From assembly GCF_039538145.1 (NCBI RefSeq), contig NZ_BAABBV010000001.1:1736001-1800000 (forward strand): 64,000 nt of DNA, given 5' to 3'. Made by a program: the position numbers and the translations under genes. The notes below the pieces were generated by a model. The model had not been told where the DNA came from and did no database searches. It saw only the letters and a list, made by a program, of their open reading frames with translations. This document shows positions 8,477-19,184 of this stretch, piece after piece. The stretch's first letter is position 1. Each line of letters starts with the position of its first letter. This DNA is from Gryllotalpicola daejeonensis (lineage in GTDB: Bacteria > Actinomycetota > Actinomycetes > Actinomycetales > Microbacteriaceae).

Positions 8477-11400
8477 GAAGACCGGCGGCGGCATCCTTCA
8501 GGCGCTGTCGCGGCACCGCACGCTCGCGTCCGTGACGGCACTTGCGTTGGTCGCGGGTGTGCCGACCGCTGTCGCGGTGCTGCACAAGGGCTTCCCGGTC
8601 AGTGACGTGAAGCTCGACGCGGCCGACGTGTGGGTGACGAACGCCAGCAAACTGCTCGGCGGGCGCCTGAATCACCAGATCGGCGAACTGGATGCCTCCG
8701 TCAACGCCACCTCAGACGACCTCGACGTCCTCCAGAACGGCGCAGCCTACTTCCTGACGGACGCCTCGAAGGGGTCCGTGCAGAAGATCGATCCCGCCTA
8801 CGTGAGCCTGACCGACCAGATCACCATCCCGGACGACTCCTGGGTCGGCTACGGCGGCAACACCCTCGCGATCCTCTCGCCCAAGGGCGAGCTGTGGTCC
8901 ATCGACGCCAGCAACCAGCTCGCCTTCGACCCGACCAAGACCAAACCCGCGGCGAAGCTCGGCGCCGACGCCGCCGCGGTCGTCGACGCGAAGGGCGAGG
9001 TCTTCGGCGTCTCGGCGGCGAACAACGCGCTGTACACGGTCGTCCACCCGGGCGCGACGGTTCAGAAGAGCAAGCTGCCGGTCGACGGCGACCCGCAGAT
9101 CACCGCAGTCGGCACCACGCCCGTCGTACTCGACAAGGGCGGCTCCCGGCTGCGCACCCCGGACAAGACGCTGAAGCTGCCGGCTGCCGGTCTTCGGCTT
9201 CAGCAGCCCAGCGCCTCGAGCGGGAACGTGCTGGTCGCAGCATCCGATCACCTGTTCCGCATCCCACTCGACGGGGGCGACGCGACCTCGATCGCCGCGG
9301 GCGGCACGACGCCGTCGGCCGTGTCGAACGCCGACGTGTCGGCGCCCGTGCAGCTGAAGGGCTGCGACTACGCGGCGTGGGCCGCGAGCGGGCGGTACCT
9401 GTATGCCTGCGAGGGCGCAGCGCCGGTGTCGCAGCAGATCGACCAGCCGGTCAGCGGCGACGACCTGCGCTTCCGCGTGAACCGCAACGTCATCGCGCTG
9501 AACAACGTGCAGAGCGGCGACGCCTGGATCGTCTCGCAGAACATGAAGCTCGTGCGCAACTGGGAGATGCTCGAGCCCAGCAAGACGCAGAAGAAGCAGT
9601 CCGACAAGGGCGAGGACGAGCCCGTCGTGATCCCGTACCAGCAGATGATCGCGAAGCGCACCGACACCAATCACCGCCCCGAGCCGAAGGACGACTCGTT
9701 CGGCGTGCGCGCGGGCCGCACCACAGTACTGCCGGTGCTCGACAACGACCAGGACCCCGACGGCGACGTCCTCACCGTCGAGAACTCGGTCTCCGTGTCG
9801 CCTGCCGCCGGCAAACTCGATGTCATCGACGGCGGCCGCGCGCTGCAGTTCACCCCAGCACCCGGGTCATCCGGTGCGTCGTTCCGCTACACCGTCACGG
9901 ACGGGCGCACGGGCGGTGAGGCATCCGCCAACGTCCAGGTCGCTGTGCACGCGCCGAGCGACAACGGCGCACCCAAGGTGAACCGCACGAGCTCGGTCGA
10001 CGTCGAGGTCGGGCAGACGATCAGCTACAACGTGTTGCAGGACTGGATCGACCCCGACGGCGACAGCATCTTCCTGCAGAGCGCGACCGCGACGAGCCAG
10101 GATGACGTCTCGTTCACGCCCGACGGCGACATCCAGTTCACCAACACCTCGAACCAGGTCGGCACCAAGACGGTGCAGTTCACCGTGTCTGACGGCCTGC
10201 TGAAGACCGCCGGCACCCTCGAGGTGAACGTCAAGGCCAAGGGAACGCTGCCGCAGGTGGCGGTGCCCGACTTCGCGCAGGTGACTCTTGGCCGGCAGGC
10301 CACCGTCGATCCGCTGAAGAACGATACGTCGCCATCTGGCGACCAGCTCGTGCTCGACGACGCGGCGTCGACGGACCCCGGGGTCACCGTGCACGTCAAC
10401 CGGGACCAGGGCACCCTCTCGGTGACCGGCACGACGACGGGCACTTACTACCTGAAGTACACGCTCGGTGCAGGCGACAGGAAGCCGGTCGACGGCCTCA
10501 TCCGCATCGATGTGATCGACCCGGTCGCGAAGTCCGCCGCGCCGCTGGCGGTGAATGACGTCGCGTATGTGCACCCTGGGCAGACGACGAGCGTGACGCC
10601 GCTCGACAACGACGTGTCACCGTCCGGGCGGGTGCTGGCGGTGCAGCAGGTGACGGGCGGTGCGGATGCCGGCGCGCTGAACCTTCAGCTGCTGGACAAC
10701 ACGCTCGTCAAGATCACCTCGCCGGGCGTGCTCGAGAAGCAGGTGCAGCTGAAATACACCGTCAGTGACGGCCTCAAATCCGCCGACGGCACCATCACCG
10801 TGGTCCCGGTCGCGCCGCTGGTGAACTACCAGCCGCCCGTCGCCGTGACGGACTCCGTCAACGTGCGCGCGGGCGATATCGCCACGGTGAACGTGCTCGA
10901 CAACGACTACTCGCCCGACGACCAGCCGTTCACCCTCGACCCTGTCCTGAAGTCGACCGCCCGCGCCGGCGGCACCGCCTTCGTCAGCGGCTCGACCGTG
11001 CGCTACCAGGCACCGTCGAAGGCCGGCTCGTACAGCGCCACGTACTCGATCACCGACGAGCACCGGCAGACCGTCACGGGCGAGGTCATCTTCAACGTGC
11101 TGCCCTCGGGGACCGACCGGGCGCCCGAACCGCAGACCGTCACGGGCCGGGTCTTCGCCGGAAGCACCGTGCCGATCACGATCCCCCTGAACGGCATCGA
11201 CCCCGACGGCGACTCGGTGTTCTTCGACGGCATCACCGACAAGCCGACGCTCGGCAGCGTCTCGGGCACCAACGCGACCGGATTCGTGTTCCGCGCGGCC
11301 GATTCGGCTGCGGGCACCGAAGAGCTGCACTATCAGGTCGAAGACACCGCGAAGAAGACGGCCACCGGGTTGATCCGCATCGCGGTGATCCCCCGCCCGA

Positions 11401-13808
11401 CGTCGCTGCAGCCGCCGACCGCCGTCAACGACAAGGTCGAGGTGCGGCCAGGAAAGACCGGCTCCGTGCAGGTCCTCGGCAACGACTCCGACCCCAACGG
11501 GTATCCGATCACGCTCGAGAAGAAGCTCGACCAGGTCGACTCCGAACTCAGCGAGGTGAAGACCGACGGCTCGGCGGTGCTGTTCACCGCGCCGAAGAAG
11601 GAGGGCGTGTACAGCCTGCACTACACGATCACCAACGGTCACGGCGGCCACGCCAGCGCTTTCGTACAGGTGACCGTCTCCAAGACCGCGAAGCCGCGCT
11701 ACCCGACCGCGATCGATCACTATGTCGCCGCCGAGGATGCCGGAAAGAAGACCTCTGTCGACGTCGACGCACTCAGCGGCGCGACGAACCCGTCGGGTGC
11801 CGTCGCCGACCTCACGGTCCAGACCACCGGTGCCAACGCGAAGCTCGGCAAGGTCGGCAAGAACGGCACGGTGACAGTCAGTGCTCAGGGCGAGCGCACG
11901 GTCATCGCCTATCAGGTGACCGACCCGGCGACGAAGCTCACGGGCAAGGCGTTCATCATCATTCCGCCGAAGAACATCAAGACGACACTGGCCCCCAACC
12001 AGAACCAGAACGCGGTCAGCCGCAAGACCAGCGACGCGCCGCGCATCAAGCCGGGCCTCGGCCAGCAGGTGGTCGCGATGAACGGCACCAAGACCTTCAG
12101 CTTCGGGCAGATCCTCGACGTGCCCTCTGGGCGTCCCGCGACGCTCTCCGGTGCGCCGAGCGTCGACCACGGCACCGTGCGCGGGTCTGGCACGTCATTC
12201 ACCTTCACGCCGCCGAAAGACTTCCGCGGGCAGGCATCCATCTCATTCAATGTCGACGACGGCAAGGAAGACGGAGCGACCAGCGACCGCATCACGCGAC
12301 TGACGCTGCCCGTCACCGTCGGCTCCAAGGACCAGTCCGACGTGCCCCCGACGTTCACGCCGCCCAAGGTGCAGATCGAGCCGGGCGAGGACGCCAGGAA
12401 GGTCGACCTGCGCGCGGCGAGCTACCACCCCAACCAGGACATCCTGAACAAACTGCAGTACGTCGACCTGGAGAGCTCGACCGTCAACGGCCTGACCGCG
12501 ACGCTCAGCGGCGCGACACTGTCGGTGAAGGCACCCGTCACCCAGAAGCCGAACACCACGGCGGTGTTCCACTTCGCGGTGAAGTCCGCCAACTTCTCGA
12601 TTCCAGGCGAGGTCGACGTCACGGTGACGAGCTCGACCCGGCCGCTCGCCCAGCAGAAAAACCCGCCGCAGACGGCCGAGCTGCAGCGCGGCAACTCGAC
12701 GACCCTCGACAACGCGGTGGGCGACACCTACTGGATCAACCCGTTCCCCGATACCCCCCTCGCGATCACCGACGCCACCGTGGCGAACTCGCCGACGGGC
12801 GTGACGGTCACGCACACGGCGAACTCGATCACGGTCGAGGCGTCGAGCGCGGCGAGCCCGGGCCAGGTCAGCATCCAGTACCACGTCGAAGACGCCACGA
12901 AGGACCCCGCGCGCACGGCGCAGGTCATCGGGCAGTTCAACGTCACGATCCATGACAAGCCGAGCCGGATGTCGGCCCCCAGCGGCGCCACGGCCGATGA
13001 CCGCACGGCGACCATGACGATCAGCGCGCCGACCGACAACGGCAAGCCCATCGACAAGTACCAGTTCACCGCAGGAAGCAAGAAGTGGACGGTCGACGTG
13101 AACGGCACGCAGATCACCTCTGCGCGCCAGTGGACCCTCGGCGGCCTGAGCAACGGCACGAGCTACTCGTTCACTGTTCAGGCGCACAACGTCGACGGCT
13201 GGTCAGACCCGTCGCCGGCGTCGGCCACCGTCACCCCCTACGGCACGCCCGCCGCGCCGCAGAATCTGAGCCTGATCGAGCAGGACAACGTCGCCCCGAC
13301 GAAATACAACCTGTCGTGGAGCAGAGTGACCGACATCGAGGGCAAGTCGATCCACTATGAGTGGAGCTTCGATGGCGGCGATTGGGTCAGCACGACGGCG
13401 ACGAGCGCGACGAGCCCGAAGGCCCAAGCCGGCACCCACAGCTTCCGGGTGCGCGCGGTCAATGACGCCGGCAAGACCTCAGCGATCTCGAAATCGGGCA
13501 CCGCGACCCTGCCTGCGCCGCAGGTTTCCGTGACACTGTCGAAGGGCGCCTCGGCCGCCAGCGCGGACGGCTGTAGCACGGGGAATTGCTCCTATTACCA
13601 CTTGGTCATCAAGAACTACGTCAAGGGCACCTACCCCATCGTCCTGTACTGCAACGGCAGCGTGCTGTCGTCGTCGCACACGATGAAAGTGGGCAAGAAC
13701 GGCTCTGGCACCTGGGACAGCCAAAACGACGGCGGCGCGTTCTGCGGCTTCGACGACACCCATGCCGAGGTCAACAAAATCGACAGCAACCACATGAGCT
13801 TCAGGTGA
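8469..13808 (+). CDS. giant surface protein A: membrane anchor, propeller-like region, Ig-like repeats, two FN3 domains
   Basis: This 1779-residue protein has an N-terminal membrane segment (about 18-38, ASVTALALVAGVPTAVAVL) and an otherwise extracellular body. Residues about 40-370 are repetitive beta-rich sequence that may form a propeller. Next come roughly eleven Ig/cadherin-like repeats marked by strings such as VLDNDQDPDGD, PLDNDVSPSG and VLGNDSDPNG, then two fibronectin III modules (about 1500-1690) and a C-terminal module of about 90 residues with four cysteines (GCSTGNCSYY, LYCNGS, AFCGFDD). It probably forms a long stalk. The GTG start overlaps the upstream gene by 8 nt; the stop overlaps its paralogue by 1 nt. 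A 538-bp tract is identical to the paralogue. Confidence 0.9.
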   Translation: MTEKTGGGILQALSRHRTLASVTALALVAGVPTAVAVLHKGFPVSDVKLDAADVWVTNASKLLGGRLNHQIGELDASVNATSDDLDVLQNGAAYFLTDASKGSVQKIDPAYVSLTDQITIPDDSWVGYGGNTLAILSPKGELWSIDASNQLAFDPTKTKPAAKLGADAAAVVDAKGEVFGVSAANNALYTVVHPGATVQKSKLPVDGDPQITAVGTTPVVLDKGGSRLRTPDKTLKLPAAGLRLQQPSASSGNVLVAASDHLFRIPLDGGDATSIAAGGTTPSAVSNADVSAPVQLKGCDYAAWAASGRYLYACEGAAPVSQQIDQPVSGDDLRFRVNRNVIALNNVQSGDAWIVSQNMKLVRNWEMLEPSKTQKKQSDKGEDEPVVIPYQQMIAKRTDTNHRPEPKDDSFGVRAGRTTVLPVLDNDQDPDGDVLTVENSVSVSPAAGKLDVIDGGRALQFTPAPGSSGASFRYTVTDGRTGGEASANVQVAVHAPSDNGAPKVNRTSSVDVEVGQTISYNVLQDWIDPDGDSIFLQSATATSQDDVSFTPDGDIQFTNTSNQVGTKTVQFTVSDGLLKTAGTLEVNVKAKGTLPQVAVPDFAQVTLGRQATVDPLKNDTSPSGDQLVLDDAASTDPGVTVHVNRDQGTLSVTGTTTGTYYLKYTLGAGDRKPVDGLIRIDVIDPVAKSAAPLAVNDVAYVHPGQTTSVTPLDNDVSPSGRVLAVQQVTGGADAGALNLQLLDNTLVKITSPGVLEKQVQLKYTVSDGLKSADGTITVVPVAPLVNYQPPVAVTDSVNVRAGDIATVNVLDNDYSPDDQPFTLDPVLKSTARAGGTAFVSGSTVRYQAPSKAGSYSATYSITDEHRQTVTGEVIFNVLPSGTDRAPEPQTVTGRVFAGSTVPITIPLNGIDPDGDSVFFDGITDKPTLGSVSGTNATGFVFRAADSAAGTEELHYQVEDTAKKTATGLIRIAVIPRPTSLQPPTAVNDKVEVRPGKTGSVQVLGNDSDPNGYPITLEKKLDQVDSELSEVKTDGSAVLFTAPKKEGVYSLHYTITNGHGGHASAFVQVTVSKTAKPRYPTAIDHYVAAEDAGKKTSVDVDALSGATNPSGAVADLTVQTTGANAKLGKVGKNGTVTVSAQGERTVIAYQVTDPATKLTGKAFIIIPPKNIKTTLAPNQNQNAVSRKTSDAPRIKPGLGQQVVAMNGTKTFSFGQILDVPSGRPATLSGAPSVDHGTVRGSGTSFTFTPPKDFRGQASISFNVDDGKEDGATSDRITRLTLPVTVGSKDQSDVPPTFTPPKVQIEPGEDARKVDLRAASYHPNQDILNKLQYVDLESSTVNGLTATLSGATLSVKAPVTQKPNTTAVFHFAVKSANFSIPGEVDVTVTSSTRPLAQQKNPPQTAELQRGNSTTLDNAVGDTYWINPFPDTPLAITDATVANSPTGVTVTHTANSITVEASSAASPGQVSIQYHVEDATKDPARTAQVIGQFNVTIHDKPSRMSAPSGATADDRTATMTISAPTDNGKPIDKYQFTAGSKKWTVDVNGTQITSARQWTLGGLSNGTSYSFTVQAHNVDGWSDPSPASATVTPYGTPAAPQNLSLIEQDNVAPTKYNLSWSRVTDIEGKSIHYEWSFDGGDWVSTTATSATSPKAQAGTHSFRVRAVNDAGKTSAISKSGTATLPAPQVSVTLSKGASAASADGCSTGNCSYYHLVIKNYVKGTYPIVLYCNGSVLSSSHTMKVGKNGSGTWDSQNDGGAFCGFDDTHAEVNKIDSNHMSFR
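8646..9183 (+). repeat. 538-bp tract identical to 13985-14522 (copy 1)
   Basis: From AGCAAACTGCTC to CTGCCGG every base equals 13985-14522 (offset 5339), compared line by line. Flanking paralogous DNA shows frequent synonymous and amino-acid differences. The tract encodes about residues 60-238 of the propeller-like region. Confidence 0.95.
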
Positions 13809-16800
13809 TGGCGGAATCGATGAAGAGCACCCTTCTGTCGCGGCTCAAGCAGCACAAGACCGTCGCCTCGGTGGCGGCGCTTGCGCTGGTCGCCGGTGTG
13901 CCGACCGCTGTCGCGGTGCTGCACAAGGGCTTCCCCGTCAGCGACGTGAAGCTCGACGCGGCCGACGTGTGGGTGACGAACGCGAGCAAACTGCTCGGCG
14001 GGCGCCTGAATCACCAGATCGGCGAACTGGATGCCTCCGTCAACGCCACCTCAGACGACCTCGACGTCCTCCAGAACGGCGCAGCCTACTTCCTGACGGA
14101 CGCCTCGAAGGGGTCCGTGCAGAAGATCGATCCCGCCTACGTGAGCCTGACCGACCAGATCACCATCCCGGACGACTCCTGGGTCGGCTACGGCGGCAAC
14201 ACCCTCGCGATCCTCTCGCCCAAGGGCGAGCTGTGGTCCATCGACGCCAGCAACCAGCTCGCCTTCGACCCGACCAAGACCAAACCCGCGGCGAAGCTCG
14301 GCGCCGACGCCGCCGCGGTCGTCGACGCGAAGGGCGAGGTCTTCGGCGTCTCGGCGGCGAACAACGCGCTGTACACGGTCGTCCACCCGGGCGCGACGGT
14401 TCAGAAGAGCAAGCTGCCGGTCGACGGCGACCCGCAGATCACCGCAGTCGGCACCACGCCCGTCGTACTCGACAAGGGCGGCTCCCGGCTGCGCACCCCG
14501 GACAAGACGCTGAAGCTGCCGGACCCGGGCCTTCAACTCCAGCAGGTGAGCGACTCTTCCCCCGATGTGCTGGTGGCGGCATCCGATCGCCTCTATCGCG
14601 TGCCGCTCGACGGTGGCGACGCGACGACGATGAAGGCCGGCGGCACGACGCCGGACGCGGTGTCTGCCACCGGTGTCTCCGCACCGGTGCAGCTGAAGGG
14701 GTGCGACTACGCGGCGTGGGCTGCGAGCGGCCGGTACCTCTATGCGTGCGGCACCGGGCAGCCCGTGACGCAGAACATCGGCGAGCCGGTCTCCGGCGAC
14801 GACCTGCGCTTCCGGGTGAACCACGGCGTCATCGCGCTGAACAACGTCGAGAACGGCGACTCGTGGATCGTGTCGCAGCACATGAAGCTCGTGCGCAACT
14901 GGGAGATGCTCGAGCCCAGCAAGACGCAGAAGAAGCAGTCCGACAAGGGCGAGGACGAGCCGATCATGATGCCGTACTCGGCGACGGCGGCCAACCGGCA
15001 GTCCGAGCACCGGCCAGAGCCACAGGACGACCACTTCGGCGTGCGCGCCGGTCGCACCACGATCCTTCCGGTCCTCGACAACGACCAGGACATCGACGGC
15101 GACGTCCTCACCGTCGAGAACTCGGTCTCTGTGTCGCCTGCCGCCGGCAAGCTCGATGTGATCGACGGGGGCCGCGCCCTGCAGTTCACCCCGGCGCCCG
15201 GGTCCTCGGGCGCCTCGTTCCGCTACTCCGTCACCGATGGGCGCCCCGGCGGTGAGGCGGCCGCGAACGTGCAGGTCGCCGTACACGCGCCGGCCGTGAA
15301 CGACGCGCCGAAGTCCAACCGCACGAGCTCGGTCGACGTCGAGGTCGGGCAGTCGGCCAGCTACAACGTCCTGCAGGACTGGATCGACCCCGACGGCGAC
15401 AGCATCTTCCTCGAGAACGCGGCCGCCACCAGCCAAGACAGTGTGTCGTTCACTCCCGACGGCGACATCACCTTCACCAACACCTCGAACCAGCTAGGCA
15501 CGAAGACGGTGCAGTACACGGTCTCCGACGGGAAGCTGAAGGCCACGGGCACCCTCGAGGTCAACGTGAAAGAGAAGGGCTCTGTGCCGCAGGTCGCGGT
15601 GCCCGACTTCGCCCAGGCGACGCTCGGGCAGGCCCTGACCGTGAAGCCCCTGACGAATGACGAGTCGCCCTCCGGCGACACGCTGGAGCTCGAGGATGCC
15701 TCGTCACCGGACCCCTCGCTGCGGGTGCGCGTCGACCCGCAGCAGGGCACGCTCTCGGTCACCGGCACGGTGACGGGCTCGTACTACGTGACCTACAAGC
15801 TGGGCGCGGGCGCGCGGAAGGCCGTCGACGGCCTCATCCGCATCGACGTGGTCAGCCCGGCCGCCAAGTCCGCCGCACCTCTCGCGGTGAACGACATCGC
15901 CTACGTGCACCCCGGGCAGACCACGAGCGTGACGCCGCTCGACAACGACGTATCGCCCTCCGGTCGCGTCCTGGCGGTGCAGCAGGTGACCGGCGACGAG
16001 GACGCGGGGGCTCTGAACCTCCAGCTGCTCGACAACACCATCGTCAAGATCACGTCGCCCGGCGTGCTCGAGAAGCAGGTGCAGCTGCAGTACGTGGTGA
16101 GCGACGGCGTGAAGTCCGCGAAGGGCACCATCACCGTCGTTCCTGTCGCGCCCCTCGTGAACTACCAGCCGCCCGTGGCCGTCACCGACGCCGTCAACGT
16201 GCGTGCCGGCGACATCGCCACTGTCGACGTGCTCGACAACGACTACTCGCCGGACGACCAGCCGTTCGCACTCGACCCGACGCTGAAGTCGACGGCGCAC
16301 GCCGGCGACGGCATCGCCTTCGTCAGCGGCTCGACCGTGCGCTACCAGGCGCCGTCGAAGGCCGGCTCGTACAGCGTCACCTACACGATCAGCGACGACA
16401 GACGGCAGACCGCCCCGGGCACCGTCGTCTTCAACGTCCTGCCGGCCGGCACCGACCAGGCCCCACAGCCGCAGACCATCACCGGCCGGGTCTTCGCCGG
16501 CAGCACCGTGCCGATCACCGTTCCGCTCAACGGCATCGATCCCGACGGCGACTCGGTGTTCTTCGACGGTGTGACCGATGACCCGAAGCAGGGCAAGGTG
16601 AGCGGCGTCAACGCGACCGGATTCGTGTACCAGGCGGCCGAGTCGGGGGCGGGCACCGACGAGTTCCACTACGAGGTGAAGGACGCCCTCGGGAAGACGG
16701 CCGTCGGACTCATCCGCATCGCGGTCATCCCACGCCCGACGACCCTGCAGTCGCCGACGGCCGTGAACGACAAGGTCGAGGTGCGACCGGGCAAGACCGG

Positions 16801-19162
16801 CTCTGTTCAGGTGCTCGGCAACGACTCGGATCCGAACGGCTACCCCATCACGCTGCAGAAGAAGCTCGGTCAGGTCGACCCTGAGCTCAGCGACGTCAAG
16901 ACCGACGGCTCCGCAGTGCTCTTCACCGCCCCGAAGACCGAGGGCGTCTACACGCTGAGCTACACGATCACGAACGGCCACGGCGGCAAGGACAGCGCCG
17001 ATGTGCAGATCACCGTCTCGAAGACCGCGAAGCCCCGCTACCCGACCGCCGCTGACCACTACATCGATGCGAAGGCGGCGCAGGGTAAGGCATCCGTCAC
17101 CCTCGACGCGCTCGACGGCGCGACGAACCCGTCCGGCCCGCTCGACGATCTCACCGTGCAGACCACGGGCGCGAACGCCGGGCTCGCGAGCCCGGGCAAG
17201 GGCGGCGACGTGACGGTCAAGACGCAGGACAAGCGCACCGTGATCGCCTACCAGGTGACCGACCCTGCGACGAAGCTCACTGGCAAGGCGTTCATCATCA
17301 TCCCGCCGAAGGGCGTGGGCGCGACGCCGCCGCCCAACCAGAACCGGAACGCGGCGAAGCGCAAGGTGACTGATGCTCCGCGCATCAAGCCCGGCCTCGG
17401 GGAGCAGGTCGTCGAGATGAACGGGTCGAAGACGTTCAGCTTCGGGCAGATCCTCGACGTCCCGTCCGGCCGGCCAGCCACGCTCTCGGGCGCGCCGAGT
17501 GCGGCCCACGGCTCGGTGACCGGCTCTGGCACCTCGTTCACCTTCACCGCCGCGAAGGACTACCGCGGACCTGCGACCGTCACCTTCCGCGTCGACGACG
17601 GCAAAGAGGACGGCGCGACGGCTGATCGCATCACGACGCTGACGCTCCCGATCACGGTCGGCTCGAAGGACCAGTCCGACGTGCCGCCGACCTTCACGCC
17701 GCCGAAGCTGCAGATCGAGCCGGGCGAAGACGCGAAGCAGGTCGACCTGCGAGCCGCGAGCTTCCACCCGAACCAGCAGATCCTGAACAGCCTGCAGTAC
17801 GTCGACCTGCAGAGCTCGACCGTGAACGGGGTGACGGCGAAGCTCAACGGCTCGACCCTGTCGGTGCAGGCGCCCGTGACGCAGAAGCCGAACACCACGG
17901 CCGTGTTCCGCTTCACGGTCAAGTCGGCGAAGTTCTCGATTCCTGGCGAGGTCGACGTCACAGTCACCAGCTCGACGCGGCCGATCGCCCAGCAGAAGAA
18001 CCCGCCGCAGACCAACGAACTGCAGCGCGGCAAGTCCATCACACTCGACGACGCCGTGGGCGACACATACTGGGTCAATCCGTTCCCCGAGACGCCGCTT
18101 TCGATCACGGATGCCACGGCCGTCAGCGCCCCGAAGGGCGTGAAGGTCACCCACACCGGCACCTCGATCACCGTCGAGGCCGACAGCGGCGCAGCGCCCG
18201 GCAACGTGAACATCACGTACCACGTCGAAGACGCCACGAAAGACCCGGCCCGCACCGCGCAGGTGATCGGCCAGTACCAGGTGACGATCCACGATGTGCC
18301 GTCGAAGCCGAGCGCGCCGCAGAACGTCAAGGCCGACGACACGCGCGCGACGATGACGATCAGCGCACCCGCAGATAACGGCAAGACGATCGACAAGTAC
18401 CGCATCACCTCGAACACGGGCAAGACGTGGCAGGTCGACGACCCCGGGGCGCTGACGATCTCCGGTCTCACCAACGGCGACACCTACAAGTTCACGGTGG
18501 CGGCCCACAACGCCGACGGTTGGTCCGACGAATCCGCATGGAGCGCCTCCGTCACGCCCTACGGCACCCCGGCAGCGCCGACGAACGTCACGATCCACGG
18601 CGACAACAACCTCTATTCGCCGTCCAACATCACGATGACGTGGTCCAAGGTCACGGACACCGGTGGCGGAAGCATCCACTACGAGTACCTGTTCGACGGC
18701 GACCACACGACCACCGCGACGTCCGCATCGGGTGGGGCGCGCACGACGGACCCGCAGGGCAAGAAGGTCGCCTACTCGTTCCACGTGCGTGCGGTGAGTG
18801 ACGCGACGGGCCGCGCCTCGGACTACATCATGTCCAACACGGTGTACGTCGTCCCGCCGCCGCAGTCGTTCTCGGTCGAGACCTCGGGAACGAAGCACAA
18901 CATCGACGGTGACTGCCCGAACGGCGGCTGCTACTACTACAAAGTCACGTTGAAGAACTTCCCGGCCAACTCGTCCCACACGATCAACTACTTCTGCGGC
19001 GGGTCTCAACTCGGAACGCCTCTGCAGTTCACGGTCAACGGCAGCGGCAACGGCACCCAGGACACGACGAGCCTGGGCGCCTACGACAAGCACTGCGGAA
19101 AATCCAATACCTACGTGACCGTCGACGGCGACAAGAGCAACGTCGTGGACTTCAGTAAATGA
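13808..19162 (+). CDS. giant surface protein B: paralogue of the preceding gene
   Basis: This 1784-residue tandem duplicate has the same layout: membrane segment (about 20-40), propeller-like region, about eleven Ig-like repeats, two FN3 modules and a cysteine-containing C-terminal module (GDCPNGGCYYY, YFCGGS, KHCGKS). Start ATG 13808 overlaps the upstream stop as TGATG; the open frame upstream of it lies inside the paralogue. The two proteins remain similar throughout but differ most at the extreme N-terminus, in the FN3 loops and in the C-terminal module, which suggests different tip specificities. 22 nt separate it from the MoxR gene. Confidence 0.9.
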   Translation: MAESMKSTLLSRLKQHKTVASVAALALVAGVPTAVAVLHKGFPVSDVKLDAADVWVTNASKLLGGRLNHQIGELDASVNATSDDLDVLQNGAAYFLTDASKGSVQKIDPAYVSLTDQITIPDDSWVGYGGNTLAILSPKGELWSIDASNQLAFDPTKTKPAAKLGADAAAVVDAKGEVFGVSAANNALYTVVHPGATVQKSKLPVDGDPQITAVGTTPVVLDKGGSRLRTPDKTLKLPDPGLQLQQVSDSSPDVLVAASDRLYRVPLDGGDATTMKAGGTTPDAVSATGVSAPVQLKGCDYAAWAASGRYLYACGTGQPVTQNIGEPVSGDDLRFRVNHGVIALNNVENGDSWIVSQHMKLVRNWEMLEPSKTQKKQSDKGEDEPIMMPYSATAANRQSEHRPEPQDDHFGVRAGRTTILPVLDNDQDIDGDVLTVENSVSVSPAAGKLDVIDGGRALQFTPAPGSSGASFRYSVTDGRPGGEAAANVQVAVHAPAVNDAPKSNRTSSVDVEVGQSASYNVLQDWIDPDGDSIFLENAAATSQDSVSFTPDGDITFTNTSNQLGTKTVQYTVSDGKLKATGTLEVNVKEKGSVPQVAVPDFAQATLGQALTVKPLTNDESPSGDTLELEDASSPDPSLRVRVDPQQGTLSVTGTVTGSYYVTYKLGAGARKAVDGLIRIDVVSPAAKSAAPLAVNDIAYVHPGQTTSVTPLDNDVSPSGRVLAVQQVTGDEDAGALNLQLLDNTIVKITSPGVLEKQVQLQYVVSDGVKSAKGTITVVPVAPLVNYQPPVAVTDAVNVRAGDIATVDVLDNDYSPDDQPFALDPTLKSTAHAGDGIAFVSGSTVRYQAPSKAGSYSVTYTISDDRRQTAPGTVVFNVLPAGTDQAPQPQTITGRVFAGSTVPITVPLNGIDPDGDSVFFDGVTDDPKQGKVSGVNATGFVYQAAESGAGTDEFHYEVKDALGKTAVGLIRIAVIPRPTTLQSPTAVNDKVEVRPGKTGSVQVLGNDSDPNGYPITLQKKLGQVDPELSDVKTDGSAVLFTAPKTEGVYTLSYTITNGHGGKDSADVQITVSKTAKPRYPTAADHYIDAKAAQGKASVTLDALDGATNPSGPLDDLTVQTTGANAGLASPGKGGDVTVKTQDKRTVIAYQVTDPATKLTGKAFIIIPPKGVGATPPPNQNRNAAKRKVTDAPRIKPGLGEQVVEMNGSKTFSFGQILDVPSGRPATLSGAPSAAHGSVTGSGTSFTFTAAKDYRGPATVTFRVDDGKEDGATADRITTLTLPITVGSKDQSDVPPTFTPPKLQIEPGEDAKQVDLRAASFHPNQQILNSLQYVDLQSSTVNGVTAKLNGSTLSVQAPVTQKPNTTAVFRFTVKSAKFSIPGEVDVTVTSSTRPIAQQKNPPQTNELQRGKSITLDDAVGDTYWVNPFPETPLSITDATAVSAPKGVKVTHTGTSITVEADSGAAPGNVNITYHVEDATKDPARTAQVIGQYQVTIHDVPSKPSAPQNVKADDTRATMTISAPADNGKTIDKYRITSNTGKTWQVDDPGALTISGLTNGDTYKFTVAAHNADGWSDESAWSASVTPYGTPAAPTNVTIHGDNNLYSPSNITMTWSKVTDTGGGSIHYEYLFDGDHTTTATSASGGARTTDPQGKKVAYSFHVRAVSDATGRASDYIMSNTVYVVPPPQSFSVETSGTKHNIDGDCPNGGCYYYKVTLKNFPANSSHTINYFCGGSQLGTPLQFTVNGSGNGTQDTTSLGAYDKHCGKSNTYVTVDGDKSNVVDFSK
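13985..14522 (+). repeat. 538-bp tract identical to 8646-9183 (copy 2)
   Basis: This is the partner of the identical tract in the upstream paralogue. Sharp identity boundaries inside otherwise diverged tandem genes indicate recent gene conversion. Confidence 0.95.
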
Positions 19163-19184
19163 CCCTCGAGACAAGGACACCACC

